Shown one piece after another: positions 1-8,285 of a stretch of 64,000 nt of DNA (within the stretch, counting starts at the first letter, position 1; each line of letters starts with the position of its first letter). The DNA comes from Bacillus sp. 103mf (GTDB taxonomy: Bacteria > Bacillota > Bacilli > Bacillales > Bacillaceae_G). A model generated the notes under the pieces. It had not been told where the DNA came from. It saw only the letters and a program-made list of their open reading frames with translations, and did no database searches. The stretch is taken from positions 1-64,000 of the forward strand of contig NZ_FPAF01000008.1 of the NCBI RefSeq assembly GCF_900116295.1, read 5' to 3'. Position numbers and translations under genes: made by a program.

Positions 1-216
1 TGATGGCACTTCTTTTAGAAAAGGATATCTCTTTTTATCGATTGTTTGTTGTTTTTGCATATCAGAGCGTGTATACGATTGTTTATTTTCTTTATATTTT
101 CTTTGTTTATCTAAAAGAGCAGAGTTATAAGTTTGACGACAATATTGTAACCAACGTTCTAACATTTCTTTTTGTTCTTGAGTTGGAAAAATTTCATACT
201 TTTGGCTGAGCAACAT
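1..216 (-). CDS. tnpB: TnpB RNA-guided nuclease, N-terminal part (runs off window)
   Basis: About 72 N-terminal residues of an IS605-family TnpB are visible, beginning MLLSQKYEIFPT and continuing through a WLQYCRQTYNSALLDK stretch. This aligns without gaps to the N-termini of the two complete TnpBs in this window but is clearly diverged (ERW for DRW, SYTRSDMQ for NYDRYDMQ), so it belongs to a different lineage. The start is chosen at the second ATG of ATGACAATG because a GGTAGGTG ribosome site lies at the right distance; the ATG six bases upstream is possible. The frame is open to the window edge, so integrity cannot be judged. Confidence 0.75.
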   Translation of the reverse strand, partial: MLLSQKYEIFPTQEQKEMLERWLQYCRQTYNSALLDKQRKYKENKQSYTRSDMQKQQTIDKKRYPFLKEVPS

Positions 217-264
217 TGTCATCACCTACCTCTTTTTTTGTTGTAGGGTTTCAGATTCCCATAC

Positions 265-292
265 ACAAAACAGAATATACGTTCTGTTTTGT
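265..292. promoter_or_regulatory. Perfect 11-bp inverted repeat, LexA-like core, upstream of tnpB
   Basis: ACAAAACAGAA and TTCTGTTTTGT flank a six-base centre. On the minus strand the core reads AGAACGTATATTCT, one mismatch from the core of the Bacillus LexA/DinR box (GAAC-N4-GTTC). It lies about 50 bp upstream of the tnpB start. It could be an operator or simply a hairpin in the tnpB leader. The same 14-base core recurs near 40604-40617. Confidence 0.4.
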
Positions 293-574
293 TTCTAGTA
301 CTAATATACATGATGTTACATAAAAAGGAAAGAGAAATTTCGTGCTATGCACGACCAACATTCATCCCCTCCCTACCACTTGGGCTATGCCCTGCACGTG
401 CTTGAGGAAGGGGACTTCTGTTGGAATTTTGTTAAAATAATGCTGCCCCAAAAGGTTATTATTACACAACTTTGGGGGGCAAGTTCTTTTATTCCTTCTC
501 GATACGTACAAAAAATTGTTGTCATTTTTCTTACAGTATGCACAGATAAATTATCTTTGCACATTCATTATTAT

Positions 575-982
575 TTAATGTGTAGAGATGAGTTGAATCT
601 TTTCAAAGAATGCTTGTAATCGTATAAATTCTTCTTCATTTCCACGTGTTGTAAAAATTTCTTGTTCCTGATGAAAAACAACAATAGCAGGAAACGTTTT
701 AAAAAGCGCAAATACATGCTTCGTTTCTTTTATTTTATTAATTTGATGAAAAGGTATTTGTAATGAAATAGGAAGCTTTCCAAATATTTCACCGTAAAAT
801 AATAACTGCTGTTCAGTATAAGCTAAAATACCTTTCACAGGAGTAGGATTTGCATTTGGTGTTCCTACTAAACCAGACATTCCATTTTGCATTTCGTAAT
901 AAGCTGAGGTCATTCCTTGGATATTTTCAGTTGAAGATATCCTCTCTTGAAATTCTTTCATTGCTTGTTCTTTTAGACCCAT
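575..982 (-). CDS. Small PH-like domain protein of unknown function
   Basis: A 135-residue soluble protein. The first ~55 residues are polar with a short helical start; residues ~50-130 alternate strands in the pattern of bacterial PH-like domains: a 'KGILAYTEQQLLFYGE' stretch, then 'IPFHQINKIKETK', then a C-terminal helix. This layout is typical of Firmicute PH/YokE-like proteins whose ligand is unknown. The ATG at 982 is preferred over a GTG nine bases upstream because GGAGTG is correctly spaced from it. It stands alone with a 110-bp gap to the next gene. Function not recognised beyond the fold guess. Confidence 0.55.
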   Translation of the reverse strand: MGLKEQAMKEFQERISSTENIQGMTSAYYEMQNGMSGLVGTPNANPTPVKGILAYTEQQLLFYGEIFGKLPISLQIPFHQINKIKETKHVFALFKTFPAIVVFHQEQEIFTTRGNEEEFIRLQAFFEKIQLISTH

Positions 983-1092
983 GTTTATCACTCCATTAAT
1001 AAAGATGTATAATAAATATTTTACTAGAAAAGAGAAACGAAATATGAATAAAAATGCTACTTATTAACTGAAGATTTTTATCCTACATATAT

Positions 1093-1563
1093 TTATCTAA
1101 AACATCCCTTCTTGTTCGAAAGCCAATCTTCCCATGCATCTTCATGTTGTTTCACAAAGAGTGGTGGGAATTGGTCAATTGGAAAATACTTAAGCTCTAA
1201 CGTTTCATTACCATCTGTTTTTAACGTTCCACCTACTGTCTTGCATTGAAAAAAAAACACAATCGTCTGCGCTTGATCTCCATTTGGGTATTCATCGTAA
1301 TATTTCGTATATACGCCAATTAAATGTTCAACTGTTACTTTTAATCCTGTTTCTTCATATACTTCACGAATGGCCGTTTCTTCAGCAGATTCACCAAGTT
1401 CCATCGCACCACCAGGAAACCCCCACGCATTTCTATCTCCTCGTTTTTGCAGAAGCACTTCGCCTTCTTCGTTACAAATAAGTCCACCTGCAAAATTAAG
1501 AAAGATTCGTTCAGACCCAACTTTCTCTCGAATAAAACGAATATAATCCAGCTTTTTAGTCAT
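1093..1563 (-). CDS. NUDIX hydrolase
   Basis: A 156-residue NUDIX protein. The complete Nudix box is visible: GG(5)E(7)REVYEETGL, starting at the GGAMELGE segment near residue 50. This is the metal-binding helix that hydrolyses nucleoside diphosphates linked to another moiety. The N-terminal 'KLDYIRFIREKVG' lead and the strand 'FLNFAGGLICNEEGEVLLQKRG' are typical of the ADP-ribose/generic housecleaning subgroup, but the substrate cannot be read from sequence. The start is placed at the second ATG of ATGTATATG because AGGGGG is six bases upstream. Monocistronic; it is one of three NUDIX genes in the first 10 kb. Confidence 0.9.
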   Translation of the reverse strand: MTKKLDYIRFIREKVGSERIFLNFAGGLICNEEGEVLLQKRGDRNAWGFPGGAMELGESAEETAIREVYEETGLKVTVEHLIGVYTKYYDEYPNGDQAQTIVFFFQCKTVGGTLKTDGNETLELKYFPIDQFPPLFVKQHEDAWEDWLSNKKGCFR

Positions 1564-1652
1564 ATACATCCCCCTATATTACTCCATACATTTTTCTAAA
1601 TCGTACCAAATAAACATGATATAATCATAATATACAGAAAGGACTGAATACA

Positions 1653-2018
1653 ATGTTAACATTACGAGATACAGTAAAAAATCTACTCCATGAAGATGAA
1701 ACGATCCTTTATCACACACAATGTTCTCTATCTTTATTTCTACATAAAGGACCATCTGTACCAGGAGTTATACTAACAACAAATAAAAGATTGTTGTTTA
1801 TATATAAAGAAAAAGATACCTCTAATCCTACACGATATGAAGAATACATTTACAAACATATTGAGGAAGTAAAAGAACACCCTTATTTTTTCAGCTTTCA
1901 CATCGCTATTTACTACAACAATGATTGGGTACAATTTCGAGATATCTATGATAAAAATGCAAGAAAGCAACTTTGTTCCATTATACAAAAGCAAGTTACA
2001 AGTAGCCCTATATCCTAA
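1653..2018 (+). CDS. Small PH-like domain protein of unknown function
   Basis: A 121-residue protein starting MLTLRDTVKNLLHEDETILY, with a short N-terminal helix followed by strands 'GVILTTNKRLLFIYKEK' and 'YEEYIYKHIEEVKEHPYF'. The phrase 'V.L(T)TNKRLLF' is the hallmark strand of bacterial PH-domain (bPH/YokE-type) proteins. The AAAGGACTG ribosome site fits the ATG. No signal peptide or membrane segment is visible. Role unknown; it resembles the minus-strand gene at 575-982 in fold class only. Confidence 0.6.
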   Translation: MLTLRDTVKNLLHEDETILYHTQCSLSLFLHKGPSVPGVILTTNKRLLFIYKEKDTSNPTRYEEYIYKHIEEVKEHPYFFSFHIAIYYNNDWVQFRDIYDKNARKQLCSIIQKQVTSSPIS

Positions 2019-2144
2019 GGCTACTTATTTATGTATCTCTTCACTAAAACATCTTCTACATTGTAGTATAACGAAAAATAGTTTTATTTTTTAGAAAATT
2101 TTGTTAAAATATTCAAAAAGATTGTACCGGAAAGGAAGAAACAA

Positions 2145-3074
2145 ATGATACATAAATTAAAAGAAAATATCTCTTCTGTTTTTGTCGGAAAAGAAAATGT
2201 GATTGATCTCCTCTTAGTTTCTTTATTAGCAGATGGACACGTCTTATTAGAGGATGTACCTGGAACAGGAAAAACATTGCTGGCAAAAACAATTGCGAAA
2301 AGTATTGGCGGGCAATTTTCGCGTGTACAGTTCACACCTGATGTATTACCGAGTGATGTAACAGGCATTGAATACTTTAATCCGAAAACAAGTGAATTTG
2401 AACTGCGCCTTGGTCCTGTTATGACAAATTTATTATTAGCAGATGAAATTAACCGTGCGATGCCACGTACACAATCGAGTTTATTAGAAGCAATGGAAGA
2501 AAGGCAAGTAACACTTGAAAAACAATCCACACTTCTTCCGAAACCATTTTTCGTAATCGCAACGCAAAATCCAATTGAATCACAAGGAACATTCCCTCTT
2601 CCAGATGCCCAGCTTGATCGCTTTTTAATGACCGTTTCGATTGGTTATCCTTCTCCAGAAGAAGAGCTACAAATGATGCGACGTTTTCGAAAGAACAAAC
2701 CGTTAGACGCGCTTCATCCGGTCATCACACTAGAAGATATAATCCAATTACAAAATAAAGTAAAAGATGTTCATGTATCGGAACCTTTGGAAGACTACAT
2801 CATTAAACTCGCTAACGCAACTCGTAATCATGATTTTATTGCAAATGGAATTAGTCCGCGCGGAACACTCGCTTTAGTGAGGGCAATTCAAGCTCTTGCC
2901 TTTTTACGTAATCGCGAATTTTGTACACCAGAAGACGTACAATTTCTACTTCCTTACATTTGGAAGCATCGTATTATTTTATCTATGGAAGGTGCTCTTC
3001 GTACGACAAAACAAGAGATTATAGAAGCAATTTTGAAAGAAGTTGATGTGCCGGTGGAGATTGAGCAAGCATGA
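2145..3074 (+). CDS. MoxR-family AAA+ ATPase
   Basis: A 309-residue AAA+ ATPase of the MoxR family, chaperone-like enzymes usually paired with DUF58 proteins. Walker A is EDVPGTGKTLLAK (about residues 36-48), Walker B is LLLADEINRA (~99-108), and sensor 1 is VIATQNPIE. The length matches the family. It is the first gene of a three-gene operon and its stop overlaps the DUF58 start by 4 bp (ATGA), implying translational coupling. Family knowledge suggests roles in metal insertion, protein maturation or envelope stress; nothing here identifies the client. Confidence 0.92.
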   Translation: MIHKLKENISSVFVGKENVIDLLLVSLLADGHVLLEDVPGTGKTLLAKTIAKSIGGQFSRVQFTPDVLPSDVTGIEYFNPKTSEFELRLGPVMTNLLLADEINRAMPRTQSSLLEAMEERQVTLEKQSTLLPKPFFVIATQNPIESQGTFPLPDAQLDRFLMTVSIGYPSPEEELQMMRRFRKNKPLDALHPVITLEDIIQLQNKVKDVHVSEPLEDYIIKLANATRNHDFIANGISPRGTLALVRAIQALAFLRNREFCTPEDVQFLLPYIWKHRIILSMEGALRTTKQEIIEAILKEVDVPVEIEQA

Positions 3075-4234
3075 ATGGTCAACGTCTCGTCTCCGTCCCA
3101 TTAGTATTTCAAAAACATATCGTTCAATTAACGATTCCAATTGCCCTGTTGTTCACATTTTACTTACCGCAATCACTTATCATATATCCATTTCTGTTTT
3201 ACTATATATTTTCTTTTTTTATTTATCGGTATGTGACTTACATAGAGAATCACTTTCAAATTATCAATAAGAAACAAACAACAAGGCTATTTCCTGAAGA
3301 AAACGGACAACTATCCGTTATGTTACAAAATGAAGCAAAATTACCGCTAGTGAATGGGAAATGTTTTTTTCATATAAATCCATCGCTCGTTATCCAACCA
3401 AGCAACAGTCTAGATCAAATATCAAAAACGCTCTTTTCTTTCCCATTTTCACAACGTGCTCACTCACAACAAATGTGGGATATAACTTTTAAAGCGACAA
3501 GACGAGGCGTTTTCCAAATTGAACAGTTTGAATGCATCATTGGTGATCCCTTTAACATCATTCAAGTTCATTTACCAATTATACATAAATTAAAAACAGA
3601 AATTATTGTCTATCCTACCCCGAAGCAAGTTGCAGGGCTACAAGAAATACAGCAACTAGTACTAGGCTCTTACAGAACAAATTTTTCTTTTTTTCATGAT
3701 GAAATGTCCATTGTCGGAGTAAAACAGTATGAAAGGGAATCATTTCGCTCCATCCATTGGAAGGCATCAGCGAAAATGCAAAGTTTACAAGCAAAGCAAT
3801 ATGAAGCAGTAAAAAATTACAGCTGGACAATTTGCATCTGCCTTGCCTCAGATCGAGGACTTGGATGGAAAGAAAACATAGAAGACTTGATTTCTTATGC
3901 AACATACATTTGTCAAATTGCAACAGAAAAGAAAATTCCCTTTGAATTATTTATTAGTATTTTAGTAGCAGATGGACCGCTGCACTTGACGTTGAATGAT
4001 GGTCCCACGCATTATGCAAAAGTATTGGAAGAACTTGCGCGTATTTCAGAAGATAGTACATTACTGCCGCGAGATGGTTTTCTGCATTATATGCTGCGAA
4101 AAAGAGCGAGGTCGTCTACACTATTTTTCCTTGGCGTCCCTAAGTACCATATCCCTCATACAATGCAGCCAACATATATTGTTCACGATGAAGGAGTGGT
4201 GGAACAACTTGAATACATGGCTACGGTACGTTAA
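3071..4234 (+). CDS. DUF58 domain protein
   Basis: A 387-residue protein with two hydrophobic segments near residues 17-55, then a soluble beta-rich region and a C-terminal DUF58/vWA-like domain. The signature DUF58 motif is present as 'ESFRSIHWKASAK' near residue 220 (R-x-I-x-W-x-x-x-A). Proteins of this family sit beside MoxR ATPases and are probably its membrane-linked partners. The start overlaps the moxR stop, and the 3' end overlaps the following gene by about 47 bp. Specific function unknown. Confidence 0.88.
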   Translation: MNGQRLVSVPLVFQKHIVQLTIPIALLFTFYLPQSLIIYPFLFYYIFSFFIYRYVTYIENHFQIINKKQTTRLFPEENGQLSVMLQNEAKLPLVNGKCFFHINPSLVIQPSNSLDQISKTLFSFPFSQRAHSQQMWDITFKATRRGVFQIEQFECIIGDPFNIIQVHLPIIHKLKTEIIVYPTPKQVAGLQEIQQLVLGSYRTNFSFFHDEMSIVGVKQYERESFRSIHWKASAKMQSLQAKQYEAVKNYSWTICICLASDRGLGWKENIEDLISYATYICQIATEKKIPFELFISILVADGPLHLTLNDGPTHYAKVLEELARISEDSTLLPRDGFLHYMLRKRARSSTLFFLGVPKYHIPHTMQPTYIVHDEGVVEQLEYMATVR

Positions 4235-5312
4235 TAATTTTATTCTTCTTCTCCTCCTTTCCTTATTAACTGAAAAAGGAGAAGTTGTACACATAGTTTT
4301 GTTTCTTCTAGTCAGTCATATTTGCTTGCTGCCTATTATGAAAATTAGTAAAAAGAAAAATAGATGGCTTACAGCACTATTTATTCTACAAGTCATTGTT
4401 TGCTATTCGTTGGCGTTATTTTCTTCTATAAGTTCCGTATTATTGCCGTTTTTCTTTTTTCTTGTGTACGCAAAAGATGATGTTTCACCCTTTCATAAAT
4501 TATTAGGAGCATTTCTATGGTCTTTTTGTTCCTTTCTCCTCCATATGCAGTTTCCATCCATATGGGAAATAGGATTACTTATTTTGTATACACTTCTAAC
4601 ATTGTGGATTACAAGTTTCAATCGAAACCAACAAATGTTGCGTTTGTTCTCAATTACAGCTATCGGAATTTTGGGTTTTTTATTCATCCCCATACTCTCT
4701 TACGTACGAACTGGTATCGCTTATGCTCTGCAATGGATTGCTTTAGGATTAGGATATATTCTAAACCCACTATTTCTATCAGCTGAACAGAAGCAGAAAG
4801 ATGATTCTTTGAATCTTAATTTAGGTCAGGGTAATTCGCCGCCTCCACCGGTTCCAGAAAAAGAATATGATCCATTCATTTTACAATCTATTACTATCCT
4901 TATCATAGTAGTTGCTGCCATATATGTGATTTGGAAACTATTTAAGCAACGTCATGAGATAAACTTTGGGCGTATGTCTTCCTATGAACCTATCGTTGTT
5001 GGTTCAGAACAAGAAAATATACAAAAGCGAAACCGAAAGTTACGACCACCAAACAATGCAATTCGCAAAGAAATTTTTAAACTTGAAAAAAAATTAAAAC
5101 CACCCTTAAATCGGCAGCGTGGTGAAACAGTGGAACAATGGATGGAAAGACTTGGCACTGAAGAAGACATATATATTCAGTCCAACATTATTATAGAAGC
5201 ATATAGTACTGCCAGGTATGGAGAGAAAGAAGATAACACCCTTCTTCAGCAATTCAAAACAGAAGCGCATACATTATATAACTACAAAAAGGTAGTTAAT
5301 AAGAAAAAATAA
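4188..5312 (+). CDS. DUF4129-type multi-pass membrane protein
   Basis: Third gene of the moxR operon, about 374 residues. The first ~190 residues form several strongly hydrophobic helices; a proline-rich linker ('NSPPPPVP') and one further transmembrane segment follow, ending in a cytoplasmic domain. The C-terminal 'IIIEAYSTARYGEKE' resembles the DUF4129 motif found at the end of transglutaminase-type partners of MoxR/DUF58; the transglutaminase domain itself is absent. ATG 4188 lies inside the DUF58 gene without a clear ribosome site. A TTG at 4209 with AAGGAG upstream is an alternative start. Confidence 0.75.
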   Translation: MKEWWNNLNTWLRYVNNFILLLLLSLLTEKGEVVHIVLFLLVSHICLLPIMKISKKKNRWLTALFILQVIVCYSLALFSSISSVLLPFFFFLVYAKDDVSPFHKLLGAFLWSFCSFLLHMQFPSIWEIGLLILYTLLTLWITSFNRNQQMLRLFSITAIGILGFLFIPILSYVRTGIAYALQWIALGLGYILNPLFLSAEQKQKDDSLNLNLGQGNSPPPPVPEKEYDPFILQSITILIIVVAAIYVIWKLFKQRHEINFGRMSSYEPIVVGSEQENIQKRNRKLRPPNNAIRKEIFKLEKKLKPPLNRQRGETVEQWMERLGTEEDIYIQSNIIIEAYSTARYGEKEDNTLLQQFKTEAHTLYNYKKVVNKKK

Positions 5313-5350
5313 TATAAAAAGCTTTCAAGACCTCCATGAAAGCAATGTAA

Positions 5351-5404
5351 AAAATAAAGGAGAGTATGCATTAGTCATTTACAACATGTGCTCTCCTTTA
5401 TTTT
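5351..5404. terminator. Intrinsic terminator after the moxR operon
   Basis: A perfect 14-bp stem, AAAATAAAGGAGAG pairing with CTCTCCTTTATTTT, separated by a 26-nt loop and ending in a T-rich stretch. It lies 38 bp after the DUF4129 stop. Confidence 0.75.
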
Positions 5405-5588
5405 ATTAAGTGAAAACTACCATCATTATTTTTTTGTTTATTGCTGTCTAAATTTAGAAATTAAGATTTAATCAAAACATGCTCTAATTTATTATCTTTC
5501 TCCTTCTAAAATAACAGCCACTAAAAAAAGAATGAATTTCCCTACAATTCCTCTTGCGTAATTCCTTCCTTGTAGTTAGAATGAATTA

Positions 5589-5607
5589 TAATTAGGTAAT
5601 CTAATTA
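5589..5607. promoter_or_regulatory. Putative MarR operator in the marR promoter
   Basis: The palindrome TAATTAG-GTAAT-CTAATTA has 7-bp perfect arms and lies 20 bp before the MarR start, next to the AAAGGAG site. A near-identical site (6383-6401) precedes the following MFS gene, which suggests both are bound by this regulator. Confidence 0.6.
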
Positions 5608-5627
5608 AAGGAGTAGACATAAAGAAA

Positions 5628-6176
5628 ATGCGTAAGAACGGAAAAGGAACATATTCAGATGATACCTTACCAAGATTGGGTATTCACCCTTATTTAGACC
5701 TTATTAATCACTCTGCATCATCAAGTACAAACCGTAATGATGCCTCTATGGGCTTAATCATGTTATGGTTAAGCGATAATATCTTAGATGTAATGGATCA
5801 AGAGTTAGCTCACTTCGGGATTACAGAAAGCAAACTTGATTTGCTAATCTTAATAACTCTGCATGATAACAAAGTGATAACGCCTTCAGCAATAGCTGAA
5901 CGTTTAGGAATTAGGCGGGCATCTGCAACTTCTATGATTGATTGGTTGGAAAAAAGAAACCTTGTTACACGAAAACCCAGCTCGTTTGATCGCAGAAAAA
6001 TCCATGTCAGTATTACCGAAGAAGGCCGTACATTTGTTGAAAAAGTATTGCCAACATATTGGTCCGTTTGTGCCTCTATTTTTGATGAATTAGATCCTAC
6101 TGAGCGCCAAGTATTTGAGAAAATCATCAAGAAATTAAATGAAAATATGCAAGTACGACTTGGAGTTGGGCGATAA
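5628..6176 (+). CDS. MarR-family transcriptional regulator
   Basis: A 182-residue winged-helix regulator. The HTH region spans about residues 70-125: 'VITPSAIAERLGIRRASATSMIDWLEKRNLVTRKPSSFDRRKIHVSIT' contains the recognition helix and the wing with the family's DRR motif (split here for length only). An N-terminal extension of ~35 residues is longer than usual. The start ATG is 14 nt from AAAGGAG, a slightly long spacing. It is followed by a bcr1-like repeat and then an MFS exporter whose promoter carries the same palindrome, so it probably represses itself and the exporter, released by an unknown ligand. Confidence 0.85.
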   Translation: MRKNGKGTYSDDTLPRLGIHPYLDLINHSASSSTNRNDASMGLIMLWLSDNILDVMDQELAHFGITESKLDLLILITLHDNKVITPSAIAERLGIRRASATSMIDWLEKRNLVTRKPSSFDRRKIHVSITEEGRTFVEKVLPTYWSVCASIFDELDPTERQVFEKIIKKLNENMQVRLGVGR

Positions 6177-6184
6177 AGTGAAAC

Positions 6185-6329
6185 TTTAATCAGTGGGGGT
6201 TTTCTTCATCCTCCACTGATTATTAGTTGAACCAATCGGGCTTTTACGGGCAGTTTATCTCCCACCTAGCTTCTTTGCTTTCGCCGAATTTTGAGGTGGG
6301 AGTATTACTGCCCGTTAATGCGGGATAAA
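6185..6329 (+). repeat. bcr1-like interspersed repeat, long form
   Basis: A 145-bp intergenic element beginning TTTAATCAGTGGGGG and ending CCCGTTAATGCGGGATAAA. It contains internal complementary segments (CAGTGG..CCACTG; CTCCCACCT..AGGTGGGAG; CGGGCAGT..ACTGCCCG), so the transcript would fold into several hairpins. Size and sequence resemble the B. cereus group bcr1 family. Two internally deleted ~68-bp copies occur at 17869-17937 and 34561-34628. The name is from memory of the family, not from a search. Confidence 0.65.
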
Positions 6330-6382
6330 TAACAATTAACAGCTACCTATTCAAAGTGATAGTAGCTCTTTTTCCAACTTTT

Positions 6383-6401
6383 TAATTAGGTTATCTAACT
6401 A
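6383..6401. promoter_or_regulatory. Putative MarR operator upstream of MFS gene
   Basis: TAATTAG-GTTAT-CTAACTA differs from the palindrome in the marR promoter at two positions and lies 39 bp before the MFS start. The shared site is the main evidence for a MarR-exporter regulatory pair. Confidence 0.6.
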
Positions 6402-6439
6402 TAAGTTAATATAATTAAAATAAAGGTGAAGGTGATTTT

Positions 6440-7642
6440 ATGATCGCGATCGATTTTGAAAAACAGCACAACTATAATCTTATGACACTCATATTATGCT
6501 GGACTGGAATGGTTGTTATGTCCAGTTTATATGTAAGTATCCCACTCATTACCATGTTTAGTGATAATTTTCATGTTTCTCTATCGCAAGCAGCTACAAC
6601 TTCTAGTATATTTTCAATAGGTTTTGCTAGTGGATGTTTTATTTACGGTGCGATTTCTGAAAAATATGGCCGCAAAAACGTTATATGCATTGGACTAATT
6701 TCTTTAAGTGTCATTTCATTACTGCTTGGAATGGTTCATTCTTTCTCATATATTGTTGTATTAAGAGGTCTACAAGGTTTAGCTGCTGCAACATTTTCAC
6801 CAGTAGCGTTAGCGTACACACTAGAAGTATTCCCTAACGAAAGAAAGGTTGGTGCTGTTGGTTTTATTAGTACAGGATTCCTCGTTGCCGGAATCGTCGG
6901 TCAAGTGTTTAGTGCTTACGTAAGCCAACAATTTCATTGGCAATTTGTTTTTTACTCCCTTTCTGCAGTTTATATTCTTACTGCATCAATAGTGTTCTGG
7001 TTACTACCAACAAGTATAAGTCATAATCAAAAGAAAAATATTTGGGAGCCAATGAAGCAACTCGGCATTGTCTTTACTAATAAAAATCTAATATTTAGTT
7101 ACGTAATAGCGTTTGTTCTACTCATGTCTTTCGTTAGTATGTACACCACCTTAGGACAATATTTAACTAATCTACCTTTCGAAATGAACAATCACGAACT
7201 TCTTTATATTCGTTCATTCGGGGTCCTAGGAATGATATTGTCTCCACTAGCAGGTAAATTAGCAAAACGTTTTAGCGTTCTGTTTGTACTTCAGTGGGCG
7301 CTACTTCTCTCCATTTTCGCCCTAGCTTCGATGGGCTTTCTTACAAACATATTCTTTTTAACAGTAATGAGTATAGTCTTTGTAAGTGGCATTGCACTCT
7401 CCGTACCTTCTTTAGTTTCTCTTGTTGGTCAATTAGGAGGTAAAGCTCGTAGTATTGCAATATCAATGTACACAGTCATTTTATTTGCTGGAACAAGTTT
7501 TGGTCCAATTATCTCTTTTACATTTATGAAAGCTTTCAGTTTCACTACGACGTTTATTCTATTTGCAGCCATACTCGGTCTAGGCTTACTTGCAGCTTGT
7601 CTCGTTAAGCATGAAAATTCATCAATAGTTGAAGTGAAATAA
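6440..7642 (+). CDS. MFS transporter (drug-efflux type)
   Basis: A 400-residue major facilitator with 12 predicted membrane helices. The MFS motif A variant 'GAISEKYGRKNVI' lies between helices 2 and 3 (~residues 72-84), and 'VLRGLQGLAAATFSPVALAYTLEVFP' fits helices 4-5 of the YnfM/YbcL-like proton-driven exporters. Ribosome site AAAGGTGAAGGTG precedes the ATG. It is preceded by the MarR gene and carries the same operator, so it is probably induced when MarR binds its ligand. Substrate unknown. Confidence 0.9.
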   Translation: MIAIDFEKQHNYNLMTLILCWTGMVVMSSLYVSIPLITMFSDNFHVSLSQAATTSSIFSIGFASGCFIYGAISEKYGRKNVICIGLISLSVISLLLGMVHSFSYIVVLRGLQGLAAATFSPVALAYTLEVFPNERKVGAVGFISTGFLVAGIVGQVFSAYVSQQFHWQFVFYSLSAVYILTASIVFWLLPTSISHNQKKNIWEPMKQLGIVFTNKNLIFSYVIAFVLLMSFVSMYTTLGQYLTNLPFEMNNHELLYIRSFGVLGMILSPLAGKLAKRFSVLFVLQWALLLSIFALASMGFLTNIFFLTVMSIVFVSGIALSVPSLVSLVGQLGGKARSIAISMYTVILFAGTSFGPIISFTFMKAFSFTTTFILFAAILGLGLLAACLVKHENSSIVEVK

Positions 7643-7688
7643 AGAGATTTCCGCTACTTTTAATATGTAATGATTCATTCCATCACAT

Positions 7689-7720
7689 AAAAAAGAGGAT
7701 ACCTTTATATCCTCTTTTTT
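7689..7720. terminator. Bidirectional intrinsic terminator
   Basis: AAAAAAGAGGATA pairs with TATCCTCTTTTTT across a 6-nt loop. It lies between the convergent MFS and NUDIX genes and has a T-run in both directions. Confidence 0.85.
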
Positions 7721-7741
7721 ATCATACATTTCCCTATTTCT

Positions 7742-8206
7742 TTACGTTGTCACAATATGTTCCACACACTCAGGTAAATGTTTGAGCTTTGTTGTTAAAA
7801 AAGCAGGTTGCGTATGAAAAAGATGTAACTCCTCTAGCGGAACCCACTGGAATTCAAACTCTCGACCACCATCTTCTCTTATAAAAGAACCCGTTTTTGG
7901 AATAACGCAATCTTCTAAATGAGTTTCATAGTAAAAACCAATTTCATGAAACTTATGATTATCATATGTAAAAAACTTCTCCACAATCCATATTAAACGT
8001 TTTACATTCGCATGCACTTCTAATTCTTCTTGAAGCTCTCTTTTCAAAGCAGACTCACTACTTTCCAGCATTTGAACTCGTCCGCCAGGTAGACACCAAA
8101 AAGTATCTCCCTTCCCGCGATGAAGAAGAACCTGTCCATTCTCTATACATACTGCCACTACGCGATAATTAAAACGTTTCCCATCCTCTGTAAAAACAAT
8201 ATCCAT
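7742..8206 (-). CDS. NUDIX hydrolase
   Basis: A 154-residue NUDIX protein. The Nudix box is at about residues 41-63 in 'GGRVQMLESSESALKRELQEELEV'; the catalytic RExxEE is intact but the canonical G of EExG is replaced by E, which is seen in some active homologues. The N-terminal 'FNYRVVAVCIENGQVLLHRGKGDTFWCLPGG' is typical. Substrate not readable. Convergent with the MFS gene, downstream of the azoreductase terminator. Confidence 0.88.
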   Translation of the reverse strand: MDIVFTEDGKRFNYRVVAVCIENGQVLLHRGKGDTFWCLPGGRVQMLESSESALKRELQEELEVHANVKRLIWIVEKFFTYDNHKFHEIGFYYETHLEDCVIPKTGSFIREDGGREFEFQWVPLEELHLFHTQPAFLTTKLKHLPECVEHIVTT

Positions 8207-8241
8207 CCCGATTCCTCCTCATATCTATCTGATCAATAAAA

Positions 8242-8276
8242 AACCCACAAATTCCATTATAAGAAATTTGTGGGTT
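8242..8276 (-). terminator. Intrinsic terminator of the azoreductase gene
   Basis: AACCCACAAATT pairs with AATTTGTGGGTT, followed on the minus strand by TTTTTTA. It begins 10 bp after the azoreductase stop codon. Confidence 0.85.
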
Positions 8277-8285
8277 CTTTCCTAA

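Larger units (their letters stand above)
1..431 (-). mobile_element. IS605-type (tnpB-bearing) element, partial at window edge
   Basis: The stretch contains the 5' part of a tnpB gene on the minus strand and a left end that matches two other elements in this window. The left-end region (about 345-431) shares the 'CCCTCCCTAC' block, the 'TTGAGGAAGGGGA' block and the terminal GTTAAA with the elements at 14176-15702 and 23131-24659. On the minus strand the end reads TTTAAC, so the element probably sits just 3' of a TTTAA target. The right end lies outside the window. Unlike the other two copies, no tnpA tail is visible between the left end and tnpB. Confidence 0.7.

Noticed and set aside
3-209. 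Plus-strand 68-codon open frame at the window start
   Set aside because: It is the antisense of the tnpB N-terminus, which aligns with two complete TnpBs.
347-619. Plus-strand 90-codon open frame
   Set aside because: Covers the IS left end and overlaps the 3' end of the PH-like gene; no ribosome site and no recognisable protein.
2084-2530. Minus-strand 148-codon frame inside the moxR gene
   Set aside because: Shadow of the conserved AAA+ ATPase reading frame; Ser/Asn-rich without features.
3996-4187. Upstream extension of the DUF4129-type gene
   Set aside because: Would overlap the DUF58 gene by 240 bp without a ribosome site; the membrane protein begins later.
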